Below are positions 1 to 7,957 of a DNA stretch of 64,000 nt, piece after piece. Every line of letters starts with the position of its first letter. Position 1 is the stretch's first letter. The stretch comes from JACCTI01 sp051005695. Its GTDB lineage: Bacteria; Verrucomicrobiota; Verrucomicrobiia; Chthoniobacterales; UBA10450. The notes under the pieces were generated by a model that ran no database searches, was not told the origin of the DNA, and saw only the letters and a program-made list of their open reading frames with translations. The DNA is taken from positions 62,001-126,000 of the forward strand of contig JBPCJC010000041.1 of the NCBI GenBank assembly GCA_051005695.1, read 5' to 3'. The position numbers were made by a program, and so were the translations under genes.

Positions 1-52
1 CCGCGAGCGCGACGCGGATAGATGCGAAAGTTTCGTGTCTGCTTTTTGTCAT
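1..52 (-). CDS. truncated start of an unidentified gene
   Basis: Only the first 17 codons lie in the window (MTKSRHETFASIRVALA), so no family can be named. The start is well supported: an AAAGGAG ribosome binding site sits about 6 bases before the ATG on the minus strand. The rest lies beyond the left edge. Bases 53-297, between this start and the tRNA, hold no convincing reading frame; the promoter of this gene should lie there, but I cannot place it. Confidence 0.55.
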   Translation of the reverse strand, partial: MTKSRHETFASIRVALA

Positions 53-297
53 ATGTTCTCCTTTGGTTGGCCGACGATTGCCTGAGAAGAAGCGATGGAG
101 AAATGGGTGACAAGATTTTTTTAGATTACTGAAGAAAAAATTTGAACGAGCCGATCGGCGCGTTGTCCCCTCCGGTGGCATTAACTACGACCCGCCGTGG
201 GATAACCAAGGGCATGCTACGACGTTGTCGGCAGTGGTCGTTCTGGAAAGCGCATGGCCGCCAGGCGAGTGAAAAAATACGCCGGCAGCGCCAAAAT

Positions 298-372
298 TGG
301 CTCCTGAGGTAGGACTCGAACCTACGACCAATCGGTTAACAGCCGACCGCTCTACCACTGAGCTACTCAGGA
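298..372 (-). tRNA. tRNA-Asn (GTT), CCA encoded
   Basis: On the minus strand the sequence folds as a cloverleaf with acceptor arms TCCTGAG/CTCAGGA, a D arm containing AGCTCAGTGGTAGAGC, anticodon stem TCGG/CCGA around loop CTGTTAA (anticodon GTT) and a standard TTCGAGTC T-loop. The 3' CCA is encoded at 298-300. GTT reads AAC/AAU. Confidence 0.95.
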
Positions 373-462
373 TCGTGCCCCGCCGGATGGACGGGGAGTA
401 TATCTTCCCCGTCGGATTCGCGGCGGCAAGTGGTTCTTTGCGTTGGCGACTTCGCGGGCCTG

Positions 463-1314
463 TCAGGCGGTGGGCGAAGCTGCCGGCGTCGGCCGCGGAT
501 TCTTCGGATGGGCCGCGGGAGGCTTGGTGGGGGAAGCTTTCAGCGGCGTGGTGCCGGCGCGGCGTTCGAAGATTTTCAATTGCTTGGCCGCGTCGCGGTC
601 GTCCGATTTCTCTTTCAGGACCGACTTGAGATCGGCGATGGCCTTGTCGTTCTGCCCCATCAAGCCGTAGACGTAGGCGCGGCGGCGGTAGGCTTCGGCG
701 TCGGGCGATTTCTTGATCAGCTTGTTGAAGTCTTCGACGGCTTCGGGGTAATTCCCGGCCATGCGCTCGGCGAAGCCGCGGCGCTCGAGGGCGTTGGTGT
801 CGTTAGGCTGTTTCTTCAGGATGACGCTGTAATCTTCGATCGCTTGCGGCCAGTCCTTGCGCGACATCCAGGCGCAGGCGCGGTAACAGCGCGCGCTGAG
901 ATCGCGCGCATCGGCCGCGACCGCGGCGTCGAAGTCTTTCAACGCGGGCTCGGTGTTTTTCTGCTGGAGGAAAACGTGGCCGCGCTCGACGTAGGCGTCG
1001 GCGCTCTTTGGCCGCAACTCGATTACCTTCGTGAAGTCGGCTTTGGCTTGGTCGAGTTTTCCGGTCAGCCGGTAAACCATTCCGCGGCTCAGTTAGTTTT
1101 TCGGATCGCGGTTTTGCGCGTCGATCGCCTTGGTGAATTTTCCGTCCGCGGTCTCGTAATCTTTTTTCCGCGCGGCGGCGACGCCTTTGCCTGTGTGACC
1201 GCCGGGATCGCCCGCGACCCTGTGGGAAGAACGCCGCGCTGCGGCGCTGGGTGGAGATTCCAGTGTGAACAGGGTGCAGGTTACGACGAGCCCGGTGACG
1301 AACGGCAGTTTCAT
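463..1314 (-). pseudogene. secreted TPR-repeat protein interrupted by one stop codon
   Basis: A signal peptide (MKLPFVTGLVVTCTLF...) is followed by about five tetratricopeptide repeats (ARKKDYETADGKFTKAI, AYVERGHVFLQQKNTEPALK, RRGFAERMAGNYPEAVEDF, AYRRRAYVYGLMGQNDKAI) and a Pro/Ala-rich tail. TPR domains mediate protein contacts. The frame is broken by TAA at 1093-1095 in the linker between two repeats (RDPKN-stop-LSRGMVY). About three linker residues are also missing there, compared with the usual repeat spacing. Both halves are in the same frame, so this is one gene with a nonsense change or small rearrangement, or a sequence error. The downstream half could restart at ATG 1080 but would then lack the signal peptide. 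Confidence 0.75.
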
Positions 1315-1379
1315 ACCTCAGCCAACGGCTCCAGCAGGAGGAAGCACAGGATAAAAAAGGAACGGGGCGAACGCCGAGT

Positions 1380-1456
1380 TGGTTGCGGGGGCGGGATTTG
1401 AACCCGCGGCCTTCAGGTTATGAGCCTGACGAGCTACCAGACTGCTCCACCCCGCG
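1380..1456 (-). tRNA. initiator tRNA-fMet (CAT), CCA encoded
   Basis: Minus-strand cloverleaf starting CGCGGGGTGGAGCAG with anticodon loop CTCATAA (anticodon CAT) and T-loop GTTCAAATC. The first pair of the acceptor stem is a C-A mismatch and the anticodon stem ends in three G-C pairs, both marks of an initiator tRNA. The CCA end is encoded at 1380-1382. Confidence 0.95.
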
Positions 1457-1542
1457 TCTTGAGGGGGTAGTATGGCGCGCGGTTCTGAGGGCGCAACTGC
1501 ATTAATTCCGAAACGCGCGATTGCTTTCGCGGCGGCTCGCGG

Positions 1543-2505
1543 TTGTCTGAATGCGTGGGCGCGCGTGCGAATAAAAATACCGGAGACACGAAAATCCTGG
1601 TGGGCACGGCGAGCTGGACGGATCCGGGTTTTGTCGAGCATTGGTATCCGAAAGGGATGGCGGCGGGGGATCGCCTGGGCTGGTATGCGGAACAGTTCGA
1701 GATGGTGGAAATCAACTCGACCTTCTACGCGATCCCGGCGCCGCGGATGGTGGAGCGCTGGTGCCGAAGCACACCGGACGGTTTCGTTTTCGATGTGAAA
1801 TTGCATCAGCTGCTCTCGCGGCATTCGACGGCGGCGAAGTTATTGCCGCCAAATTTGCGGGGACAGGCGGAGGTGGACGGGAAGGGGAAGGTGAAGCTGA
1901 CCGCGAAGCTGGAGGCGGCGATGCTGGAGGAATTTCTCGGGCCGGTGCGGCTGCTGCAGGCTTTCGGTAAACTGGGCTCGCTCCTTCTGCAAATGTCGCC
2001 GGCGTTTTCGCCGAAGGCGCATCGGCTGGAGGAATTGCACTCGTTAGTCCAGGGGCTCGCGGAGTACCGGCTGGCGATTGAATTGCGCAACCGGCATTGG
2101 GCGGAAGGGGAACAATTATTGGCGACGCTGGAATTTTTTCGCGCGCATCAGGTCTCGTTAGTCTCGGTGGATGCGCCGGCGCAGGAGCATTTCACGATCA
2201 TGCCGCTAGCGCTCGATGAGATCACGAATCCCGCGCTGGCTTACCTGCGCTTGCACGGCCGCGACGCGAAAGCGTACCTAACCGGCAAGACGGTGGCGGC
2301 GCGTTTCAATTACGATTACGACGAGAAGGAGATCGCGGAAGTGGCGGAGCGTGCGACTGATCTGGCGGCGGAGGCGAAAGAGGTGCACGTGGTCTTTAAT
2401 AACAACGCGCTCGATTACGCGCCGCACGCGGCGCTGCGGATGCGCGCGGCCCTGGGGCAAATCGCGACTGCGCCCGTGCTGCAAACGGAATTATTCGCGA
2501 AATGA
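1543..2505 (+). CDS. DUF72 (YecE-like) family protein
   Basis: The protein of about 320 residues carries the DUF72 pattern: KILVGTASWTDPGF near the N-terminus, a YAEQFEMVEINSTFYAIP block, a GFVFDVKLHQLLS block, and a C-terminal VHVVFNNNALDYAPHAAL block. DUF72 proteins are TIM-barrel-like and of unsettled function. The start is uncertain: the longest form begins at TTG 1543, and GTG 1555 is possible; homology begins only around residue 17. The stop overlaps the start of the next gene by four bases (ATGA), so the two are probably translationally coupled. Confidence 0.85.
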   Translation: MSECVGARANKNTGDTKILVGTASWTDPGFVEHWYPKGMAAGDRLGWYAEQFEMVEINSTFYAIPAPRMVERWCRSTPDGFVFDVKLHQLLSRHSTAAKLLPPNLRGQAEVDGKGKVKLTAKLEAAMLEEFLGPVRLLQAFGKLGSLLLQMSPAFSPKAHRLEELHSLVQGLAEYRLAIELRNRHWAEGEQLLATLEFFRAHQVSLVSVDAPAQEHFTIMPLALDEITNPALAYLRLHGRDAKAYLTGKTVAARFNYDYDEKEIAEVAERATDLAAEAKEVHVVFNNNALDYAPHAALRMRAALGQIATAPVLQTELFAK

Positions 2506-3005
2506 CGACGGAAACCGACACGCGCTGGTGGCCGCGTTTTAAACGCTGGTGGATGGCGCATCATCATCGCCTGATGACGATCGAAGATTCCGCGCACGCG
2601 ATCGCGCTCGGGATGGCGGTGGGAATTTTCTTCGGGTTCACACCGCTCTTGAGTGTGAAGACGCTGCTCTCGATAGGGGTCGCCTGGCTTTTAAATAGCA
2701 ATAAAATCGCGGCGGCGATCAGCGTGACTTTGCACGATGTCATCCTGCCGTTCATGCCGGCGATTTATTTGTGGGAGTACAAGCTCGGCTTCTACGCACT
2801 CAATGGCCGGATGCCGGTGAAGGTCCATTTCGCGCATCTCGAGATTCGTGATTATCTACATTGGCGCACGTTTGAGCGGATCATTTGGCCGATGCTGGTG
2901 GGCTCGATTTTCTTTGCTTTGCCGGCGGCGGTGCTCTCGTATTTCGTTCTTCGCTGGCTGGTGAATCGGGCGCGCGCGCGGCGGGCCGCGCAGTTGAAAG
3001 CCTGA
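2502..3005 (+). CDS. DUF2062 membrane protein
   Basis: A 167-residue protein with the DUF2062 layout: an N-terminal polar stretch, then AIALGMAVGIFFGFTPLLSVKTLLSIGVAWLL-type hydrophobic helices, a HDVILPFMPAIYLWEYKLG segment, and a last helix near residues 130-155. It is expected in the inner membrane with two to three spans; the biochemical role is unknown. It begins inside the stop of the DUF72 gene (ATGA overlap), which implies a two-gene operon. Confidence 0.85.
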   Translation: MTTETDTRWWPRFKRWWMAHHHRLMTIEDSAHAIALGMAVGIFFGFTPLLSVKTLLSIGVAWLLNSNKIAAAISVTLHDVILPFMPAIYLWEYKLGFYALNGRMPVKVHFAHLEIRDYLHWRTFERIIWPMLVGSIFFALPAAVLSYFVLRWLVNRARARRAAQLKA

Positions 3006-3085
3006 GGCGGAAGCGTTCCGACCAAATTTCGCGGATGCGCGGCACGGGAGTTGCATCAAAAAGGCGAGTTATCGATTACCAGAAT

Positions 3086-3772
3086 ATGAAATCTTTCCTC
3101 GCCATCCTCTCCAGCAGTCTCCTGTTTTGTTCCTGCGCCGACATGTATGTCTCGAAGACAGAAGTGAGCACCGCGACCAGCGGCCGCTCCGCTGCGATCG
3201 ACAGCAAGGATTACGGCTCGTCCGGTGTGCACATGGTCACCAATTGCGGTGTCGGCGCGGCGAACCCGAAAGCAATTTACATTCGTCCCTTCTGCATCGA
3301 CCAGGCGACCTTCACCGGCGACCAGACTGCGTCCGACGGCGAAATGCCCCTGCGCAAAGCGCTCGTGCCGATTTCGTTCGCCGGCACTTTGAAAGAAGAG
3401 CTCGAGAAGATGGCGCCCGCGCGTGTCTTGCAGGATAACGAAACGCCGCGCACCGGTTGGCTGGTGGACGGCGAGTTCAGTGTCGTCGATGGCGGCAGCC
3501 CGCTCGGTCGATTCTTCCTCGGACACTTCGGTGTTGGACGCTCGTTTCTCGCCTTGCATGTGCGCGTGACGGATGTCGACAAAGGTCTGGTGGTTTATGA
3601 ATTCGACGTCGCGGGCGGCAGCCGTCTGCAAGGTCCGGCGGGCACGCTTCGCGCCAGCGGCCTTGGCCGTGCGACCAGCTTCGATCTCGTGAATGCCGCG
3701 GAACGCATCTACCTGGCGCTGACGCCGAATGCTTTCCGCTACGGCACGCGCGCGAACGTTGCGTTGCAATAG
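3086..3772 (+). CDS. putative lipoprotein, DUF4410-like
   Basis: The ATG at 3086 gives a 228-residue protein with a short signal (MKSFLAILSSSLLFCSC) whose cysteine at residue 17 could be lipidated, though the lipobox is atypical. The frame is open upstream but that part has no signal-like features. The body (YIRPFCIDQATFTGDQ, LKEELEKMAPARVLQD, GWLVDGEFSVVDGGSPLGRFFLGHFGVG) resembles DUF4410-type envelope proteins with a glycine-rich middle. The family call rests on these motifs only. It stands alone between two same-strand genes. Confidence 0.65.
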   Translation: MKSFLAILSSSLLFCSCADMYVSKTEVSTATSGRSAAIDSKDYGSSGVHMVTNCGVGAANPKAIYIRPFCIDQATFTGDQTASDGEMPLRKALVPISFAGTLKEELEKMAPARVLQDNETPRTGWLVDGEFSVVDGGSPLGRFFLGHFGVGRSFLALHVRVTDVDKGLVVYEFDVAGGSRLQGPAGTLRASGLGRATSFDLVNAAERIYLALTPNAFRYGTRANVALQ

Positions 3773-3864
3773 CGAGCGATTGCGCGCTGCGCGCGCGGGT
3801 CTCGGTGCGCCTTTGCGTTTGCCAATCAAATGGCTCCGCTTAGGGTGCAGCCGATTATCCAACC

Positions 3865-4815
3865 GTGACTATTTCCAATCGTTTTTCCGCGACGCTGCTC
3901 GCAGTTTGTCTCTCCTTGGGCGCGCTCCGCGGTGGGCACGCGGCCCAGGCTTTTGCGATCGCTGATTCCAAGACGGGCGCCGTTCTGCAGGAGCGGGAAG
4001 GGAACCAAAAACGCCAGGTCGGCAGCCTAACGAAGGTGGCGATGGCGATGGTGGTGCTCGATTGGGCCGAGCGGCAAAAGGGTGATCTCAACCAGGTAGC
4101 CACGGTGCCGCCGGAAGCCTTCACGGGCGCGCCGGAAAATTTTATCGGCCTGCAACCGGGCGACACCTGCACGCTGCGCGATCTGCTCTACGCGGCGCTC
4201 GTGCAGTCGGACAACATCGCGGCCTACACCCTGGCCGCGGCGGTGGGCGAGCAATTGCAAGCGATCGTGCCCTCCACGCAGGCGACTTCGCCGGTGAACT
4301 TGTTCATCGGACAGATGAACGCGCTCGCGAAAAATTTGAAAATGGCGCGGACGCATTTTGTGAATCCGCACGGAAGCGACGTGAACGTGAAACCTTTACC
4401 CTACTCGACTGCGATCGACATGGCGCGGCTCGCACGTTACGCGATGGATAAGGCGGGCTTCCGTTTTTATGTCTCGCAAAAGGAGCGGCAAATTTCCTTC
4501 CAGCGCGCGGGCAAAACTCTGCAATACAAATTGCGCAACACGAATGAGCTCCTCGGAGTCGACGGCGTGGAAGGGGTTAAGACGGGCAAGACGGCGCGTG
4601 CCGGTGATTGCCTGATGCTCTCCGCGCAGCAAAAAGCGGAGGTCATTCAAAACGGGCCGACGAGCACGACGGTGATTCCGCGCCATCTGATTATTGTCCT
4701 CCTCGGCAGCACCGATCGCTTCGGCGAAGGCCGGCAATTGCTCTCGTTAGGCTGGCAACTTTACGATCGCTGGGCGGCGGCGGGCCGGCCAATTGATCCG
4801 AAGAAGAGTCTCTAA
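3865..4815 (+). CDS. D-alanyl-D-alanine carboxypeptidase (S11 family)
   Basis: The 316-residue protein starts at GTG 3865 with a Sec signal peptide (SATLLAVCLSLGALRGGHA). All three penicillin-binding motifs are present: SxxK as SLTK near residue 53, SxN as SDN near residue 115, and KTG within GVKTGKTARAGD near residue 240. S11 enzymes trim the terminal D-alanine from peptidoglycan stem peptides in the periplasm. At this length it lacks the C-terminal membrane-anchoring part of larger PBP5 proteins. The dispersed GCCTAACGA word sits across the active-site serine region at 4025. Confidence 0.9.
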   Translation: MTISNRFSATLLAVCLSLGALRGGHAAQAFAIADSKTGAVLQEREGNQKRQVGSLTKVAMAMVVLDWAERQKGDLNQVATVPPEAFTGAPENFIGLQPGDTCTLRDLLYAALVQSDNIAAYTLAAAVGEQLQAIVPSTQATSPVNLFIGQMNALAKNLKMARTHFVNPHGSDVNVKPLPYSTAIDMARLARYAMDKAGFRFYVSQKERQISFQRAGKTLQYKLRNTNELLGVDGVEGVKTGKTARAGDCLMLSAQQKAEVIQNGPTSTTVIPRHLIIVLLGSTDRFGEGRQLLSLGWQLYDRWAAAGRPIDPKKSL

Positions 4816-4835
4816 ATAACGCGGAGACGAACGCG

Positions 4836-5912
4836 ATGAAGCCCCGAATCGGCGTCCTGACCAGCGGCGGCGATTGTCCCGGATTAAACGCAGTCCTGCG
4901 CGGCGTCGCGCTCGCGGCGGAGAAACTCGATCTCGAAGTGCTCGGGTTCAAAGACGGCTTCGAAGGTTTGCTTCCGACCGGCGAACACATGGTGCTCGAT
5001 CGCCGCAGCACCAGCGGGATTATGCCGCGCGGCGGCACGATTATCGGAACTACGAATCGCGGGCACTTCGTCGCGAAAGTGGGCGCGGGCGAGCGGGCGG
5101 AAGTGGCGCCGGAAATCGTCGCGGCCGCGCGCGAACGTCTGCGCGAACTCGGCGTCGAAGCGTTGATCATCGTGGGCGGCGATGGCTCGATGACGACCGC
5201 GCTGCAACTGCAAGAAGCCGGGATCAATTGCATCGGCGTTCCGAAAACGATCGACAACGATCTCGCCGCGACCGCGATGACATTCGGTTTTGATTCTGCG
5301 GTCGCGTCAGTCACGGATGCGCTCGATCGCCTGCACACGACCGCGACGAGTCACAAGCGGGTGATGATTCTCGAAGTGATGGGACGGCATGCGGGCTGGA
5401 TCGCGTTGCACGGCGGCATCGCGGGCGGCGCGCATATTATTTTGATCCCGGAGATCCCTTTCGATTACGAAAAAATCTGCGCGGCCCTGCAACGGCGAGA
5501 AGATCGCGGCAGCATCTACTCGTTAGTCGTGGTCGCGGAAGGCGCCTGTTCCGCTGATGGCCTGGCAGTGATGCGCCACGTCGAAACCGGGGAGGATCGC
5601 TTCGGCGGAATCGGCAATGTGGTCGCGGCGGAAATCGCCGCGCGCACCGGGCGGGAGACGCGCTGCACTGTGCTCGGCCATTTGCAACGCGGCGGCGCAC
5701 CGACCACGCTCGATCGCATTCTCGGCACACGCTTCGGTGTCAAGGCGGTCCGGTTAATTCACGAGCGGCAATTCGGCTCGATGGTGAGCTACCAAAACTA
5801 CCAGGTGCGACACGTCCCGATCTCCGAAGCGGTGAATCGTCTGCGCCTGGTTCCGCCCGATGGCGAAATGGTGGAAACCGCGCGCGCGGTCGAGATTTCC
5901 TTCGGCAATTAG
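4836..5912 (+). CDS. pfkA: 6-phosphofructokinase
   Basis: Phosphorylates fructose 6-phosphate to the 1,6-bisphosphate in glycolysis. The 358-residue chain shows the N-terminal phosphate loop GVLTSGGDCPGLNA, the substrate motif PKTIDND, the fructose-6-phosphate motif MGRHAGWIA and PEIPFD. The phosphoryl-donor site reads GGDGS: Gly at the position that is Asp in pyrophosphate enzymes. Next to it lies Lys in PKTIDND, where E. coli has Gly. That G/K combination is known from ATP-using group III enzymes such as those of actinobacteria, so ATP is the likely donor. A GGAGA site precedes ATG 4836. Confidence 0.9.
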   Translation: MKPRIGVLTSGGDCPGLNAVLRGVALAAEKLDLEVLGFKDGFEGLLPTGEHMVLDRRSTSGIMPRGGTIIGTTNRGHFVAKVGAGERAEVAPEIVAAARERLRELGVEALIIVGGDGSMTTALQLQEAGINCIGVPKTIDNDLAATAMTFGFDSAVASVTDALDRLHTTATSHKRVMILEVMGRHAGWIALHGGIAGGAHIILIPEIPFDYEKICAALQRREDRGSIYSLVVVAEGACSADGLAVMRHVETGEDRFGGIGNVVAAEIAARTGRETRCTVLGHLQRGGAPTTLDRILGTRFGVKAVRLIHERQFGSMVSYQNYQVRHVPISEAVNRLRLVPPDGEMVETARAVEISFGN

Positions 5913-5990
5913 GCGCTGCAAAAGCGAGTGGCGCGGCGCGAGTTCACCAAGTAACTTCGCGCTCCCGGTCGGAGCCCGCGCCTTTTCTCT

Positions 5991-7514
5991 ATGATCACTA
6001 TTCTTCGCAAGAATCAAAAAGGACTCTGGATTGTCATCGCCGTCCTTTGCATTCCGTTTGTCTTTTATTTTACCAACTCCCGCGTTGGCCCGATCGGTCG
6101 CAACGACTTCGGAAAGATTTACGGGCATTCGATTCCGAGCGTCGAATTTCAGCGGAACGCGCGCCTCTTCAACCTCGCGCGCAATCTGGGAATGTTCGCA
6201 TTTCTCCAGGACATGGTCGGCGGCGCGGCGAACGAAAACGAAGCCTACGCGGAGTTCACCTGGAACCGTTTGATCCTGCGCCACGAAGCCGATCGGCTCG
6301 GGATTGCGCCGAGCTCGCAGCAGATCGCGACCGTGGTCAAAGCGATGCGTCCCTTCCGCGGCGCGAACGGATTCGAGATCGAAAAGTATAACGAGTTCAC
6401 GCAAAATGTGCTTCCAACGCTGGGTTTCAGCGACGCGCAAATCGAAGAACTCGCGGGCGATCAGTTGATGCTCGAAAAGGTGAAGGATTTGCTCGGCACC
6501 GGCGTGCAAATTCCCGCTTCCGAGAGCAAGGAAAACTTCGAGCGCGCCTACGGAAAAATGGATGTCGCGGTGGTGCGGTTTCGTTCCGATGATCTCGCGA
6601 AGGAAATTAAAATTGGCGACGACGAGGTCGCGAAATATTTCGAGACTCACGGTGGCGACCTGAAAACGGAAGAGAAGCGCAAGGTCAGTCTGATGAGCTT
6701 CGCGTTGAGCGATGAACAGAAAAAACTTGCGGGCAAAGAGCGCGTGGAAGTGCTGCAAAGATTGGCCGATAAAGCGAATGACTTTAACCAGGCGCTCCTC
6801 GAGAAGGGTGGGCAGTTCGATCAGGTGGCGGCAAAATTCCAAACCCCGATCCAAACCACCGGCGAGTTTACGCAGAGCGCGCCGGATCCCTTGTTGAAGG
6901 GGAACGCGCAACTCACGCCGGCGGCGTTTGCGCTCACCGCCGAGGAACCGAACAGCGACGCGCTCCAGGTGGCGGACGGTTTTTTTGTGCTCCACCTGGA
7001 CGCGACCGAGCCGGCAAAACCGCTGACGTTCGCGGAAGCGACTCCGAAAATTCTCGAGAAGTTGAAGGCTGAACGTTTGCAGGAATTGCTTTCGACCAAA
7101 GGTGCGGAAGCGGCGCAGAAAATTCGCGATGCGATGAAGACCGGGGTTTCGGCGGAGGCCGCGATTCAACAGGCCGGCCTCGTCGCGGAAAAAATCACGC
7201 CGTTTTCCTTGGCGGAAAGCGCGGCCCCCAAGCCGAAGCCGGACCAATCGCCGGCGCCGGAGACGCCGGACTTGTCGGCGATCAAGAGCGCGGTCGCGGA
7301 GTTAAGCTCCGGTGAAGTGAGCCAGATGATTCCGACGGCGACGGGCGGATTGGTGGCGGTGTTGGAAAAACGGGAAGCGCCGCACGCCGCAACAAATGAC
7401 GCCGCGAAAATGCTGCTCGATGGGCGATATCTAAACAGCAAGCGCGAAATCGTTTTTTACGAATGGCTGCGCGAACGCCGCCGCGAAGCGGGCGTGTTGC
7501 CGACTGCTGGTTAG
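5991..7514 (+). CDS. membrane-anchored PpiD/SurA-like peptidyl-prolyl isomerase
   Basis: The 507-residue protein has a short cytoplasmic start (MITILRKNQKG), one transmembrane helix at about residues 11-28, then a SurA N-terminal-like chaperone domain (GKIYGHSIPSVEFQRNARL, NRLILRHEADRLGI). A degenerate parvulin-like segment follows at about residues 215-350 (FDQVAAKFQTPI, ADGFFVLHLDATEPAKPLTF). This is the layout of PpiD, a periplasmic chaperone tethered to the inner membrane. The stop TAG lies in a GGTTAGGC variant of the dispersed word. Isomerase activity is doubtful because the parvulin core is weak. Confidence 0.75.
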   Translation: MITILRKNQKGLWIVIAVLCIPFVFYFTNSRVGPIGRNDFGKIYGHSIPSVEFQRNARLFNLARNLGMFAFLQDMVGGAANENEAYAEFTWNRLILRHEADRLGIAPSSQQIATVVKAMRPFRGANGFEIEKYNEFTQNVLPTLGFSDAQIEELAGDQLMLEKVKDLLGTGVQIPASESKENFERAYGKMDVAVVRFRSDDLAKEIKIGDDEVAKYFETHGGDLKTEEKRKVSLMSFALSDEQKKLAGKERVEVLQRLADKANDFNQALLEKGGQFDQVAAKFQTPIQTTGEFTQSAPDPLLKGNAQLTPAAFALTAEEPNSDALQVADGFFVLHLDATEPAKPLTFAEATPKILEKLKAERLQELLSTKGAEAAQKIRDAMKTGVSAEAAIQQAGLVAEKITPFSLAESAAPKPKPDQSPAPETPDLSAIKSAVAELSSGEVSQMIPTATGGLVAVLEKREAPHAATNDAAKMLLDGRYLNSKREIVFYEWLRERRREAGVLPTAG

Positions 7515-7537
7515 GCGAGCTTGCCGCCATCCGCCGG

Positions 7538-7870
7538 ATGGAAAACCTCGAGGAAATTTTCGATGACGCCAACGGCGATCTCGCGATCGGCGAGTTGGAA
7601 AGTGCGGTCGAAAAATATCGGCGCTGCGTCGAGTTGGATCCTGATTTTTTCGACGGCTGGCACGCGCTCGGGATGGCGTTGATGAAAATCGGCCGCTTCC
7701 CGGAAGCGATCGAAGCCGGTAAGCGCGCCACTGAACTTCGGCCTAACGACCAGATCGGCTGGACCAGCCTCTCGCTCTTCTACAATCGTAACGGCGAAAT
7801 CAAGGAAGCCGAAGCCGCGGGCACGAAGGCGAAGATTCTTTCCTGGGGCGGAAAGATCGCGAAGGAATAG
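7538..7870 (+). CDS. small TPR protein
   Basis: A 110-residue soluble protein beginning MENLEEIFDDANGDLAIGELESAVEKYRRC, with about three tetratricopeptide helix pairs (DFFDGWHALGMALMKIGRFPEAIEAGKRATEL, DQIGWTSLSLFYNRNGEIKEAEAAG). It lacks a signal peptide and probably scaffolds a cytoplasmic complex. It starts 23 bases after the PpiD-like gene and is probably cotranscribed with it. A GCCTAACGA copy at 7741 encodes part of the second repeat (PND). Confidence 0.8.
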   Translation: MENLEEIFDDANGDLAIGELESAVEKYRRCVELDPDFFDGWHALGMALMKIGRFPEAIEAGKRATELRPNDQIGWTSLSLFYNRNGEIKEAEAAGTKAKILSWGGKIAKE

Positions 7871-7957
7871 CGATTGTTGCCGCTCCGCAGCTTTACATCT
7901 CGGCCGCGGGGATGGGAGCTCTCGGATCGGACGAGAGCTCCCGAATTTGTTGCGCGG

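Noticed and set aside
430..1401. A 323-codon plus-strand frame over the TPR gene and both flanks
   Set aside because: It is antisense to the TPR repeats and runs into the tRNA-fMet gene; shadow.
5754..7247. A 497-codon open frame on the minus strand opposite the PpiD-like gene
   Set aside because: It is Arg/Leu-rich with no domain, and is explained by codon bias of the plus-strand gene.
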